Of a DNA stretch of 64,000 nt, positions 9,029 to 18,347 are shown piece after piece. Under the pieces are notes generated by a model. The model worked only from the letters and a program-made list of their open reading frames with translations, had not been told where the DNA came from and searched no databases. Source of the stretch: Paenochrobactrum pullorum (GTDB lineage: Bacteria > Pseudomonadota > Alphaproteobacteria > Rhizobiales > Rhizobiaceae); NCBI RefSeq assembly GCF_041929845.1, contig NZ_JBHEEH010000004.1, forward strand, positions 1 to 64,000, written 5' to 3'. The position numbers and the translations under genes were made by a program. Position 1 is the first letter of the stretch; each line of letters starts with the position of its first letter.

Positions 9029-10072
9029 ATGTCCGTAAAATTGAATAATGTACCATTTGTCAGTGTCGATCACATGATGAAACTGGTGCTCAATATTGGT
9101 GTTGATGTTTTTTTGAAAGAACTGGCAGCCTATGTGGAAGAAGATTTCCGCCGCTGGGAGCTGTTTGATAAAACCCCACGTGTTGCGGCTCATTCCGATG
9201 AAGGCGTGATTGAGCTGATGCCGACCAGTGACGGCACGCTTTACGGTTTTAAATATGTCAATGGCCATCCCAAAAACACGCGCGAAGGTTTGCAGACGGT
9301 CACTGCCTTTGGTGTGCTTGCCGATGTTGCCACAGGCTATCCGATTTTGCTGACCGAAATGACCATGCTGACGGCGCTGCGCACAGCTGCAACCTCTGCG
9401 GTGGTCGCCAAATATCTGGCACCGGAAAATTCCCGCACCATGGCAATGATCGGCAATGGCGCGCAATGTGAATTCCAGGCTCTGGCTTTTAAAGCTTTGC
9501 TGGGTGTCGATTATTTGCGTCTTTACGATATTGATCGCACGGCCAGCGAAAAAGTTGCGGTCAATTTAAAAGATGCAGGTTTTGATATTCAAATTTGTTC
9601 TTCTGTTGAGGCCGCAGTTGAAGGGGCGCAGATCATCACGACTGTGACGGCTGACAAACAAAATGCCACGATCCTCACCGACAATATGGTGGGCGCTGGT
9701 GTGCATATTAATGGTGTCGGCGGCGACTGTCCGGGTAAGACCGAGCTTCATGCCGACATCTTACATCGCTCGGATATTTTTGTTGAATACACCCCTCAGA
9801 CCCGCATTGAAGGTGAAATTCAGCAACTGCCGCAAGATCACCCGGTCACCGAAATGTGGGAAGTGATTACCGGCAAAAAAGCAGGGCGCACGACCAAGGA
9901 GCAAATCACATTGTTTGACTCGGTCGGGTTTGCGACGGAAGATTTTTCGGCATTGCGTTATGTGCGCGACAAATTGGAAGGCACGGATTATTTCGTGCAA
10001 CTGGATATGCTGGCCGATCCGGATGAACCGCGCGATCTTTATGGCATGTTGATGCGCGCCAAACAGAACTAA
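9029..10072 (+). CDS. ocd: Ornithine cyclodeaminase
   Basis: This enzyme converts L-ornithine to L-proline and ammonia with an internally recycled NAD, completing the arginase route. The 347-residue protein belongs to the ornithine cyclodeaminase/mu-crystallin family. Its Rossmann motif IGNGAQCEF lies at residues 141-149, the LTALRTAATSAV helix precedes it, and the conserved GGDCPGKTEL segment carries the catalytic Asp. A GAGG ribosome-binding site overlaps the end of rocF, so translation is probably coupled. With rocF it would let the cell use arginine as a nitrogen source and make proline as an osmolyte or carbon source. Confidence 0.95.
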   Translation: MSVKLNNVPFVSVDHMMKLVLNIGVDVFLKELAAYVEEDFRRWELFDKTPRVAAHSDEGVIELMPTSDGTLYGFKYVNGHPKNTREGLQTVTAFGVLADVATGYPILLTEMTMLTALRTAATSAVVAKYLAPENSRTMAMIGNGAQCEFQALAFKALLGVDYLRLYDIDRTASEKVAVNLKDAGFDIQICSSVEAAVEGAQIITTVTADKQNATILTDNMVGAGVHINGVGGDCPGKTELHADILHRSDIFVEYTPQTRIEGEIQQLPQDHPVTEMWEVITGKKAGRTTKEQITLFDSVGFATEDFSALRYVRDKLEGTDYFVQLDMLADPDEPRDLYGMLMRAKQN

Positions 10073-10085
10073 TTAGTTGATTCAG

Positions 10086-10125
10086 AAAATCCCTTTGCAA
10101 CATTGATGGCAAAGGGATTTTTTAT
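10086..10125. terminator. Terminator after ocd (bidirectional)
   Basis: The stem AAATCCCTTTGC (10087-10098) with GCAAAGGGATTT (10109-10120) is followed by a T-run on the plus strand. An A-rich flank allows function for the converging haemoglobin gene as well. Confidence 0.9.
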
Positions 10126-10151
10126 TTTGATGCTCTATTCAGGCCGATAAT

Positions 10152-10568
10152 CTATACCCGACGGCTGTGGCGCGGGCTTTTATATTCACCGGCCTGTGTG
10201 GAAATTGCCATTTCAAAACTGTCGGCAATGCGCTTGGCACGGTAGATAAAAATATTGGCTGCTTCTTCGGGCCAGATTTCGAGGGCTGTTTTTTCAAACA
10301 AATGAAGCCAGCGGTCGAAGTGCTTTTCCTGTAAGCCAAGCCGCAGATGCGGCGGTAGTGGGCGCCCGTCATAGCGCCCAGTCTTCAAAATGATCGACGA
10401 CCAGAAATCGGTAATGGTTTGAAGGTGATGCTCCCAGTCTTCTACATTGCTGTTGAAGATCTCACCGATCTGGTCATCTTGGCGTGCGCGGGTGTAAAAT
10501 TCCCGTACCAAACGGGAAATACTAGCCTCATCAATAGCATGATGAACTTCGTTGATAAGTTGATTCAT
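10152..10568 (-). CDS. Group III truncated haemoglobin
   Basis: The 138-residue protein matches the group III (P) truncated haemoglobins, small haem proteins thought to handle oxygen, peroxide or nitric oxide. The proximal haem ligand is H83 in the conserved HFDRWLHLF segment. The distal-side aromatic region VREFYTRARQD and the EHHLQTITDFWSSIILKTGRYDG stretch (here split) are typical of the group. It lies 19 bp downstream of glutathionyl-hydroquinone reductase on the same strand and probably shares its transcript, which links it to redox or quinone stress. The physiological ligand is not known for this group in general. Confidence 0.9.
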   Translation of the reverse strand: MNQLINEVHHAIDEASISRLVREFYTRARQDDQIGEIFNSNVEDWEHHLQTITDFWSSIILKTGRYDGRPLPPHLRLGLQEKHFDRWLHLFEKTALEIWPEEAANIFIYRAKRIADSFEMAISTQAGEYKSPRHSRRV

Positions 10569-10587
10569 ATCCGCGCAACCTTTGGCT

Positions 10588-11583
10588 TTAATATGATCTG
10601 TCGGCGCTCAAACGCGCCCGATCATGTGGGGTATTAAAATCAATTTCCGGCCCTAAAGGCACAACCCCGGTTGGGTTGATAGTTTTATGGCTGGTGTAAT
10701 AGTGCCCCTTTATATGCTCCATATTCACCGTTTCAGCAATTGTCCCAAATTGATACAGTTCGCGGGTGTAATTTGAAAGAGCCGGATAATCTTCAATCCG
10801 GCGCAAATTACATTTGAAGTGCCCGACATAAACCGGATCAAAACGGATCAATGTAGTGAACAAACGCCAATCAGCTTCAGTTAACGCTGAACCTGTTAAA
10901 TAACGGTTATTTTGCAAACGAATTTCTAACTGGTCAAGGGCTGCAAAAACATCCTTGTAAGCCTCTTCATAAGCTTCCTGAGAGGTTGCAAAACCGGCAC
11001 GATAAACACCGTTATTGATGTTCGGATAGATGAAATCATTGAGCGCATTAATTTCGGTGCGTAAAGCTTCCGGATAAAAATCGACATCACTCTTGCCGAA
11101 TTCATCAAAGGGCGTATTAAACATACGAATGATTTCTGCCGATTCATTGGAGACAATGGTTTGCAGTTTTTTGTCCCACAAAACCGGAACTGTAACACGG
11201 CCGGAATATTGCGGGTCGGCGCGGGTGTAGATCTGGTGCAGAAATTCTGAACCATAAAGCGTGTCGCCGGTGGCGCCATGTTCGCCTTTAAAAGTCCAGC
11301 CGTCTTTGCCCATATAATAATCAACGACAGATACCGAGATAATATCGCTCAAACCTTTGAGCGCACGGAAAATCAATGTGCGGTGCGCCCAGGGGCAAGC
11401 ATAAGAAACATAGAGATGATAGCGTCCGGCTTCTGCTTTAAAGCCATGGCGTCCCGTGACACCAGCCGAGCCGTCTTTGGTCACCCAATTGCGGAATTGC
11501 GATTTGGAACGTTCAAAACGGCCTTGGGTTTTATCGGTATCATACCAGACATCATGCCATTTACCGTCTACCAGCAGTCCCAT
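10588..11583 (-). CDS. Glutathionyl-hydroquinone reductase (YqjG/ECM4-type, Xi-class GST)
   Basis: This enzyme reduces glutathionyl-hydroquinones to hydroquinones with glutathione and so recycles quinones conjugated during redox stress. The 331-residue length is standard. The catalytic Cys is C63 in YVSYACPWAHRT, the hallmark of the Xi class, and the C-terminal helical GST domain is complete, with LTEADWRLFTTLIRFDPVYV near residues 225-245. It is the first gene of a two-gene unit with the truncated haemoglobin. Its promoter must lie in the 311-bp gap shared with the divergent GNAT gene. Confidence 0.93.
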   Translation of the reverse strand: MGLLVDGKWHDVWYDTDKTQGRFERSKSQFRNWVTKDGSAGVTGRHGFKAEAGRYHLYVSYACPWAHRTLIFRALKGLSDIISVSVVDYYMGKDGWTFKGEHGATGDTLYGSEFLHQIYTRADPQYSGRVTVPVLWDKKLQTIVSNESAEIIRMFNTPFDEFGKSDVDFYPEALRTEINALNDFIYPNINNGVYRAGFATSQEAYEEAYKDVFAALDQLEIRLQNNRYLTGSALTEADWRLFTTLIRFDPVYVGHFKCNLRRIEDYPALSNYTRELYQFGTIAETVNMEHIKGHYYTSHKTINPTGVVPLGPEIDFNTPHDRARLSADRSY

Positions 11584-11894
11584 GGGATAATTTCCTTATA
11601 TTGAAACATGACGCTTCCGCACCTGTTTTGACCCTGTCTTTTTATATAAATAGCGATCAAACTGTATATTTACAGCCATGATATGAGTGAACACAGTGTA
11701 ACACCACTTTACGTGAAGATTTATTGGTGCTAGGTGGGAACTGTTCGCGGGCAATGAATGCCCCTTTGGAGACGTGTTTTGACAGGTATGCTTTTCATCC
11801 GACGATGAGACTGGTGAGCGCTTTTAAAGCGTTGAACTTGCATGCCTGAAGGCCAACGGCCATCCTTTACACTCTCAAGAATGCGAATATTGCC
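11584..11894. other. 311-bp intergenic region with several hairpins ahead of the GNAT gene
   Basis: This gap separates the divergent GHR and GNAT genes and holds no credible ORF. It contains a CTGTA/TACAG dyad at 11662-11675. On the plus strand there is a run of small hairpins: 11749-11763 (GGGCA/TGCCC), 11795-11808 (TCATC/GATGA), 11819-11831 (CGCTTT/AAAGCG) and 11851-11861 (GGCC/GGCC). The density of hairpins in the last 150 bases suggests a structured 5' leader for the GNAT mRNA. No known RNA family was recognised. Confidence 0.3.
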
Positions 11895-12431
11895 ATGAAG
11901 CAAACAGAACTGACCTACGTGCAGGAAAATGCTGCGCATAACCAGCAGATCGAAGACATTAATGCTGAGGCTTTCGGGCCGGGTCGTTTTACCAGAGCTG
12001 CGCATTTTATCCGTGAGGGTGGCCCGCATGATGAGGGCTTGTCTTTTGTAGCTCTTGATGGCGACAGAGTGATTGCCTCGGTGCGCTTGACCCGCGTTAC
12101 AATCGGCAGCACACCAGCTGTGATGCTTGGGCCTTTGGCGGTCAGACCAGAATTTAAAAACCGCGGTATTGGTCGCCATTTGATGCAAATGTCGATGGAT
12201 GCATCAAAAGCTGTTGGCGACAAGCTGATCGTGTTGGTGGGGGATGAGCCATATTATGGCCCTTTTGGTTTCAAGATGATCAAACCAGGTTCGGTAACCA
12301 TGCCGGCACCGGTTGATCCGCGTCGTTTGCTGGCTTGCGAATTGCAAGAGGGGGCGATGGAGGGTGTTTCCGGCATGATGCGTTATGCCGGTCAGGCTGC
12401 GCCAGCTCTCGTATTGAAAAAAGCGTCCTGA
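11895..12431 (+). CDS. GNAT-family N-acetyltransferase (YhbS-like)
   Basis: The 178-residue protein has the GNAT fold used to transfer an acetyl group from acetyl-CoA to an amine. The acetyl-CoA pyrophosphate loop is seen in LAVRPEFKNRGIGRHLM (about residues 82-98). The preceding strand is LGPLAV, and the later YGPFGFKM segment is typical of the YhbS group. The substrate is unknown. The ATG lacks a strong ribosome-binding site and follows an unusual hairpin-rich leader. It stands alone and ends at a convergent terminator. Confidence 0.85.
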   Translation: MKQTELTYVQENAAHNQQIEDINAEAFGPGRFTRAAHFIREGGPHDEGLSFVALDGDRVIASVRLTRVTIGSTPAVMLGPLAVRPEFKNRGIGRHLMQMSMDASKAVGDKLIVLVGDEPYYGPFGFKMIKPGSVTMPAPVDPRRLLACELQEGAMEGVSGMMRYAGQAAPALVLKKAS

Positions 12432-12445
12432 AATTCAAAACAGGT

Positions 12446-12483
12446 AATCAGGCATCGCATGTCATGTTGATGCCTGATTTTTC
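12446..12483. terminator. Terminator between the GNAT gene and the membrane-protein operon
   Basis: The stem ATCAGGCATC/GATGCCTGAT with a 12-base loop is followed by a T-run on the plus strand. It lies between convergent genes. Confidence 0.85.
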
Positions 12484-12486
12484 ATC

Positions 12487-14571
12487 TTATCGCCCTTCGC
12501 GGTACCACAGGCCGGTGAAGATCAGCAGCAGTGCCGCCAGACTTAAAAAGCCGGAGAAAAGTGGTAGACGATTGACGTTTTTAAGCTGTGTATCGGCGGT
12601 TTCGCGCAAACCCATCCAGTCATCACCTGAGGCAGCTTTACCATCTTTTACGGCAACGATTTGCGGCAGTTTGACCGCGTCATTTTTTGCTTCATGCAAA
12701 CGAATGACATTGCCACCGGTAAGCTTTGCCAGCGGGGTAAGCTTGTCAGGTGTTGAAATAATATCGGTAAATTCCGGAGCATCGACTGGCCCGACATGGG
12801 CAAGCGTTTCATAATCACCGTTTTTGATCTGATAAAGACCGACTTCTTTAGTCTCCAATACGGTTTCAAACAGGCCGGGTTGGGTTTCTTTTAACTCCAG
12901 CTCGATTTCTTTGCCCGAAGGCGTGGTGATAGTGGCTTTATCAGCCTTATCACTCATGGTTTGGCGGGTGATTTTTAATGAGCGCGCATCACCTTTGGCG
13001 GTGAGGGCTTCTTCGGCCAGATCCGGTTCCTGCATCAACCAATGGGCAATGCGGCGATAAAGCGGCGCATAGGGGCCGCCACCTTCAAAGCCACGCGCCC
13101 ACAACCAGCCCTGATCGGAAAGCAACGTGCCCACACGGCCTTTACCCACACGGCTGAGCACCAAAAGCGGCTTGTTGTCCGGCCCGCTCATCACCACTTC
13201 GCCTTGCGGGGTATTAATATCAATACTTCGGAACCACCGGCTCCATTGTGGCGGCTCTTGATCACTGCCTTCAAGGCCGCGGGTGACGGGATGGCGTTTT
13301 CCGGCATCGGTCAGACGCGGGTAAAAGGCTTTTTCAGTCACTTCACCTGTCGGCAAGGCAGGCAGCACACTATAAAGCGGTGTGCGGGCAATGGATGAGT
13401 AGCCAGCATATTCAGGCCCTGCTGCTACCAGCAAAGCACCGCCATTTTCGACATATTGCGCGATGAAATCATAATAGAGCAGCGGCAGCACATCGAGATG
13501 CTGATAGCGATCAAAAATGATCAGATCAAAATCATTGACCTTATCGACAAACAGCTCACGCGTCGGGAAGACGATCAGCGATAATTCTTCAATCGGTGTG
13601 CCATCCTGTTTTTCCGGCGGACGCAAAATGGTAAAATGCACCAAATCGACAGCGGTGTCGGATTTCAACAGATTGCGCCATGTGCGCTCACCGCTATGAG
13701 GTTCACCCGATACCAGCAAAACACGCAGGTTTTCGCGGATTGCATCAACGACCGCAACCGCCTGATTGTTGATGCCGGTCACTTCACCGTCAAGCACATC
13801 GGTGCTGAGCTCAATGATGTTTGCACCCGCATGTGGTAGTTCGATGGTAAGCGAGGTTTCCTCACCAATACGGGCTTGTTGCTGGCTTACTTCTTTGCCA
13901 TTGATGCGAATTTTGACATTGGTAATTGTGTCTTGTGCTGGTAATTTGCCTTGATCTGTTACGGTGAAAGACATTTGCAATGGTTTACCACTGATGCCAA
14001 AGCGCGGGGCTTTGTTAAATGCAATACGGCGGTCAAATTCATCCGGCTTACCGGTAATCAGACTATGTACTGGTGCATTAAAACCTAATGCCTGCGCATC
14101 TGCAGGAATGTCGTGCACCTGACCATCGGTGAGCATAATGGCACCACCAATGCGAGAGGGTGGCACATCGCGCAAAGCATTGCTCAAAGATGAGAATAAC
14201 CGGGTTTCGTTGCCGTCATTATTATCATCAACAGCACCTGCTTCCACCACACGTACATCAAATTGCGGCAGTCCTGCCAGATACCCGGTGAGGGCTTTCA
14301 GCGCTTCATCCGTAGCTTGTTTGCGTTTGTCCAGTTCCTGACTTTGGCTGCGGTCAACCACCACGGCGACAGTGCTTTTCAGTGGTTCACGATTTTCATC
14401 AATGATAACCGGATTGGCCAATGCCAAACCCAAGGCAACAAGTGCCAGAAGGCGCAAAAAACAACCGCGTTTACGGACATAAAAACCGATCAGCACCATC
14501 AGTGTCAGCGGCGCCAATATGAGCAGCAGAGTAACGAGATCAAAAAGCGGTTCGAAATTTACATAAGTCAT
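12487..14571 (-). CDS. Membrane protein with a VWA-like and amidotransferase-like fold (MoxR-cluster component)
   Basis: This 694-residue protein has two N-terminal membrane segments (about residues 10-60), then a soluble region starting at the VWA-like VAVVVDRSQSQELDKRK. An isolated glutamine-amidotransferase-like segment follows near residues 370-400 (ENGGALLVAAGPEYAG). A single C-terminal membrane helix ends RNP-side as FSGFLSLAALLLIFTGLWYR. It is the last gene of an operon with moxR, DUF58 and DUF4159 genes; the gap to the DUF4159 gene is only 11 bp. Such clusters are common in rhizobia and related to the Bat aerotolerance genes, but a biochemical function has not been shown to my knowledge. 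Confidence 0.75.
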   Translation of the reverse strand: MTYVNFEPLFDLVTLLLILAPLTLMVLIGFYVRKRGCFLRLLALVALGLALANPVIIDENREPLKSTVAVVVDRSQSQELDKRKQATDEALKALTGYLAGLPQFDVRVVEAGAVDDNNDGNETRLFSSLSNALRDVPPSRIGGAIMLTDGQVHDIPADAQALGFNAPVHSLITGKPDEFDRRIAFNKAPRFGISGKPLQMSFTVTDQGKLPAQDTITNVKIRINGKEVSQQQARIGEETSLTIELPHAGANIIELSTDVLDGEVTGINNQAVAVVDAIRENLRVLLVSGEPHSGERTWRNLLKSDTAVDLVHFTILRPPEKQDGTPIEELSLIVFPTRELFVDKVNDFDLIIFDRYQHLDVLPLLYYDFIAQYVENGGALLVAAGPEYAGYSSIARTPLYSVLPALPTGEVTEKAFYPRLTDAGKRHPVTRGLEGSDQEPPQWSRWFRSIDINTPQGEVVMSGPDNKPLLVLSRVGKGRVGTLLSDQGWLWARGFEGGGPYAPLYRRIAHWLMQEPDLAEEALTAKGDARSLKITRQTMSDKADKATITTPSGKEIELELKETQPGLFETVLETKEVGLYQIKNGDYETLAHVGPVDAPEFTDIISTPDKLTPLAKLTGGNVIRLHEAKNDAVKLPQIVAVKDGKAASGDDWMGLRETADTQLKNVNRLPLFSGFLSLAALLLIFTGLWYREGR

Positions 14572-14582
14572 TTTTTCACCGC

Positions 14583-17429
14583 TTACTTGCCTAACCGCTC
14601 AAGGAGATCGGGAACATGCACCTGATCGGATTTGTAATTACCGGTCAGCATATACATTACGATATTGATGCCGCCACGAAGAGCATAAATGCGCTGCATC
14701 GGATCATTAGGAATGGTCGGATAAAGCGGTTCACCCTGTTCATTTACCGCCCATGCACCGGCAAAATCATTGGCCGTAATGAGAATGGAACTGACACCAT
14801 CGCCGGCACTGACCGGGCGACTGGCATCATCATTGCTGCTTTTGGTGGCTTCAACCCATAAGGGACTGCCGGTAAAGCGCCCCGGAAATTCAGGCATGAT
14901 GTAAAATGTTTTGCTGATGACGTGATTTTCAGGCACCGGTTCAAGGGCTGGCACATTCATTTGATTGAGAATGGCGCGCAACCGCTGATTGTTTGCCGAA
15001 CCTGCATTGTTAAAAAGAGAACCGGCAGTCAGTTGATCGCGCGTATCGAATAAAACCGTGCCTCCTTGCTGCATATAGGCACTGATTTTGGCGATTTTTT
15101 CGTCACTTGGCATCGGGGCATCGGCTTCAATCGGCCAATAGATCAACGGATAAAATGCCAAAACATCTTTTTCCGGATCAACACCCATTGCTTCTCCGGC
15201 TTCAATCGTTGTTCGGTCGGCAAGGGCAAAGGTCAGCCCGCGCAAACCGGCACGGCTTATATCGTCGGTTTCGGCTTTGCCGGTGATGACATAGGCAAGT
15301 CTGGTTTGTGAAAGCGAGTTGATGATCGCATCATCATCGGGCTTGCTGTCATCATGCAGCTGCGGCTCGGTCTGCTCTTGCGCGATGGCTTCCGGCGTTG
15401 GCGAGAGATGTTGCATACCGCCAAGTGCACAAAGAATGATCGCAGCTTTTAATAATTGTCGGCGGCGTTTATTGAAAACACCGCTCAAATAAAGCAGCAC
15501 AGCACTGTCGAGCGCGAGCAATAAAGCGGATGCTGCCAAGAACAGCCCGCGCAATGCAAAGCTTGTTTTTTCAAGGTAGTTTTGGACGGTCACCGGCACG
15601 GTTAAAGCGGGGCGTTCTAACGGCTCCAGCTTGGCATCTTTATCCAGCAGATTGAGCGCAAAGAGATTGTCTTGCGTGCCGTAAAAACCGGCAGGTGTTT
15701 GATAATCCGGCTTGGGAGCCTGATCTCTTTTGATTATTAGCGGTAAACTCTGTTTGGCAGGCGGTATTAAAGTGCCATCGGCAGCAAGGCTTAAAAATGG
15801 CGGCAGAGACATAGCTGGTTCTGTTGCATTATCTGGCTGGCTGGATTGGCGTGAAAGCGCTAAGGTGCGGCGCAACATTTCAACAAATGTGCCCGATAGC
15901 GACAGGTTCGACCAACTGCTATCCGGAGCAACATGGAACAAGATCAAATGGCCGTTGCCGCGCTGTTCGCCGGTTACAAGCGGGGTGCCGTCGGTGAGGC
16001 TTGCATAGGTTTTGTCGAAAAGATCTGGGGACGGTTCGGCAATTACCTGTCGTTTGACCGTGACATCACCAGCCGTTTTCAAACTGGCAAAAGGGCTGTT
16101 TTTAGGAAAATCTTGTAAATGCTGTGGCTCTGTCCATGATAAAGCGCCGCCGAGCGAGCGCTCGCCACGGCGCAGCATCACCGGCAGCAGCTTATCATCT
16201 GCTTCGACATTGGCGAGTTTTGAACCTGCAAAACGCAATAAGGTGCCGCCGTTTTCAACCCATTCGACCAGCTGTTTTTCGGCATTTTCAGGCAATTTAC
16301 CAACATCGGCCATGATAATCACGGCCGGTTTTTGTGCGATCAATTCCGGCACTGCTTCCAAAAGATCAGCGGCAGCAGGGTTGATCAAATCGGCATATGG
16401 TTCAAGCGCTTTATTGATATAATAAAGCGGCGACAGCAACGGCTGTGACATATCGGTTGAGCCGCCCGACAATAGCCCCACACGGCGGCGCTGATTGGCA
16501 GCATCGAGCAGATAGGTAGCGCCCGCTTGAAAAGCTCCTTCAATATGCAACATGGTGACATCATTGCGCATTTCGACGGGTGCAAAGAAATCAGCCGTTG
16601 TGTTTACCTCATTGGCGAGAAATTGCACATCGGCACGGCCAAGCGAGCGGTTTTTCTGATCATAGGCAATGACAGAAAATTGCTGCGGCGCTTTATTGTC
16701 GGCAGCGCGGGTGGCGGTGATTTTCAAACTGTCGTTGGTGTTTTCGGCATTATTGAGAACAACAAGAGAAGCAATATCCGACGGGTACCAATCAACTGAT
16801 CCGGCAACTTTATTGAGACGCCGGAAAGCCAGTTCATCGCCCGCGGTTTTCAAGCCATCGGAGAGATACGCAATATGCGGGCGTCCCGCTTTTTCAAGCG
16901 CTGTTTCTACCCGCTCAAAAGCAAAACCGCGTTGCAACGAAACTGCACGCGGTTTGATGAGATTAAGCGCTTTGCGCGCGCTTTCTCCATCAAACGGGCC
17001 GAAAGTCTGTTCAGAATTTTCAGCCGTTGCAAAAAGATAGATCGGTTGCTCAGCCTCTTCAGCTTGTTTGATCAGGCTTTCCGCCGTATCAAGCCGCAAT
17101 TGCCATTCAAGCGCTGAAGCCCATCCATTATCAATGATGAGTGCGAGCGGTTTTTCAGCAATGCCTGAGCGGGCAGGTGGGTTCCAGACCGGATTTGCCA
17201 GAGCGATAATAACCAAAGCAGCAATCAAGAGACGCAATAATGTCAGCCACCACGGGCTTTTGCTCGGGGTGTTTTCATGGTGCAATAACCGCGCCAAAAT
17301 GGCAAGCGGTGCAAAAACCTCACGTGTCGGACGTGGCGGTGTGATGCGCAACAGCCACCAGATCACGGGAAGTGCGAGTAGTCCTATGAGCAAATAAGGC
17401 GCAGTAAAACTTAACGGAAGGCCAGTCAT
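14583..17429 (-). CDS. DUF4159-domain protein with N-terminal BatA-like membrane domain
   Basis: At 948 residues this is the largest member of the operon. It begins with a BatA/aerotolerance-regulator N-terminal domain containing two membrane helices (about residues 8-80, with LPVIWWLLRITPPRP). A large soluble VWA/amidotransferase-like region follows. There is a membrane helix near residue 650, and a second hydrophobic stretch near 680 reads like an internal signal anchor. The C-terminal DUF4159 domain (about residues 730-940) includes FYPLIYWPIEADAPM and the QQGGTVLFDTRD segment. It abuts the DUF58 start with no gap. The protein probably spans the inner membrane with its C-terminal domain in the periplasm. 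Confidence 0.85.
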   Translation of the reverse strand: MTGLPLSFTAPYLLIGLLALPVIWWLLRITPPRPTREVFAPLAILARLLHHENTPSKSPWWLTLLRLLIAALVIIALANPVWNPPARSGIAEKPLALIIDNGWASALEWQLRLDTAESLIKQAEEAEQPIYLFATAENSEQTFGPFDGESARKALNLIKPRAVSLQRGFAFERVETALEKAGRPHIAYLSDGLKTAGDELAFRRLNKVAGSVDWYPSDIASLVVLNNAENTNDSLKITATRAADNKAPQQFSVIAYDQKNRSLGRADVQFLANEVNTTADFFAPVEMRNDVTMLHIEGAFQAGATYLLDAANQRRRVGLLSGGSTDMSQPLLSPLYYINKALEPYADLINPAAADLLEAVPELIAQKPAVIIMADVGKLPENAEKQLVEWVENGGTLLRFAGSKLANVEADDKLLPVMLRRGERSLGGALSWTEPQHLQDFPKNSPFASLKTAGDVTVKRQVIAEPSPDLFDKTYASLTDGTPLVTGEQRGNGHLILFHVAPDSSWSNLSLSGTFVEMLRRTLALSRQSSQPDNATEPAMSLPPFLSLAADGTLIPPAKQSLPLIIKRDQAPKPDYQTPAGFYGTQDNLFALNLLDKDAKLEPLERPALTVPVTVQNYLEKTSFALRGLFLAASALLLALDSAVLLYLSGVFNKRRRQLLKAAIILCALGGMQHLSPTPEAIAQEQTEPQLHDDSKPDDDAIINSLSQTRLAYVITGKAETDDISRAGLRGLTFALADRTTIEAGEAMGVDPEKDVLAFYPLIYWPIEADAPMPSDEKIAKISAYMQQGGTVLFDTRDQLTAGSLFNNAGSANNQRLRAILNQMNVPALEPVPENHVISKTFYIMPEFPGRFTGSPLWVEATKSSNDDASRPVSAGDGVSSILITANDFAGAWAVNEQGEPLYPTIPNDPMQRIYALRGGINIVMYMLTGNYKSDQVHVPDLLERLGK

Positions 17430-18347
17430 TTAAAATGCCCCGCTTGATGATATGTTGGGTGCAAATGACAAGGCATTATGAATATGGCTCAGAGCTTGGC
17501 TCATGGGTTTGTCGGTCCGGCTGATCGTATAGCTCCAGCCTCGGCGCTTGCAAAAATCAATCAGTTCGGCACGGCGCGCCTGATAAAGACGCTGATAATC
17601 TTGCGTATAGGTTTCAGCGCGTCCCACCACCAGAACCTCACCGGTTTCCGGATCGGTAAATTCGGTGCGTCCGGAATAAGGAAACAATTCTTCTGCAGGA
17701 TCGGCCACTTCAACCAGATGTGCGCGCACTCCCTGATTGGCAAGTGATTGTAAAAGGCTTTGCAATTCTTCAACGGGTTGCAAAAAATCACTGCAAAGAA
17801 TGATTTCGTTAAAGCGTTTCAATGCACCAAATTGCGGCAGTGCCGGTAGGTCTGTTGCATTCATCAATGCCGCCCCAAGCTTTTCAGCACCGCGTCGGTT
17901 GCTGAAAGGATTGAGCAATTGCGGCCATGCAATACGCTCGCCGGAGCGCGATAAAATATCGGCCATAGCGAGTGTGAGAATGAGCGCGCGGCTTTCTTTT
18001 GACGATTGTGCCAGCTTAGAACGATAAAGCATGGAAGGCGAAACATCGCTCCACAGCCAGATAGTGTGTGCAGCTTCCCATTCTTTTTCGCGGATATAAG
18101 TATGGTCGTCACGGGCGGAACGGCGCCAGTCAATATGGCTGATCGTATCGCCTTGACTATAAGGCCGGAACTGCCAGAAATTTTCACCTGCACCGCGTTT
18201 GCGGCGGCCGTGCCAGCCATTCATCACCGTATGGGCAATTTGCTGTGCCTGCACGAGAAGTTCAGGAATTTGCGCGGCTAATCTATGCGCATTGGCGAGC
18301 GCCTGTCCGCGATCCTGAATTTCGGCTGATGTTCCGATTACTGCCAT
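17430..18347 (-). CDS. DUF58-domain protein
   Basis: This 305-residue cytosolic protein carries the DUF58 signature RKRGAGENFWQFRPYSQGD, followed by HIDWRRSARDD and a VWA-like strand LWSDVSPSML. DUF58 proteins almost always sit directly behind a MoxR AAA+ ATPase and are thought to be its partner. Here the start codon overlaps the moxR stop by one base (TAATG), so the two are translationally coupled. The downstream DUF4159 gene follows without spacing. The function is inferred from family context only. Confidence 0.9.
   Translation of the reverse strand: MAVIGTSAEIQDRGQALANAHRLAAQIPELLVQAQQIAHTVMNGWHGRRKRGAGENFWQFRPYSQGDTISHIDWRRSARDDHTYIREKEWEAAHTIWLWSDVSPSMLYRSKLAQSSKESRALILTLAMADILSRSGERIAWPQLLNPFSNRRGAEKLGAALMNATDLPALPQFGALKRFNEIILCSDFLQPVEELQSLLQSLANQGVRAHLVEVADPAEELFPYSGRTEFTDPETGEVLVVGRAETYTQDYQRLYQARRAELIDFCKRRGWSYTISRTDKPMSQALSHIHNALSFAPNISSSGAF

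Noticed and set aside
11662..11675. CTGTATATTTACAG as a LexA (E. coli-type) site
   Set aside because: The spacing is six rather than eight, and alphaproteobacteria use a different LexA motif.
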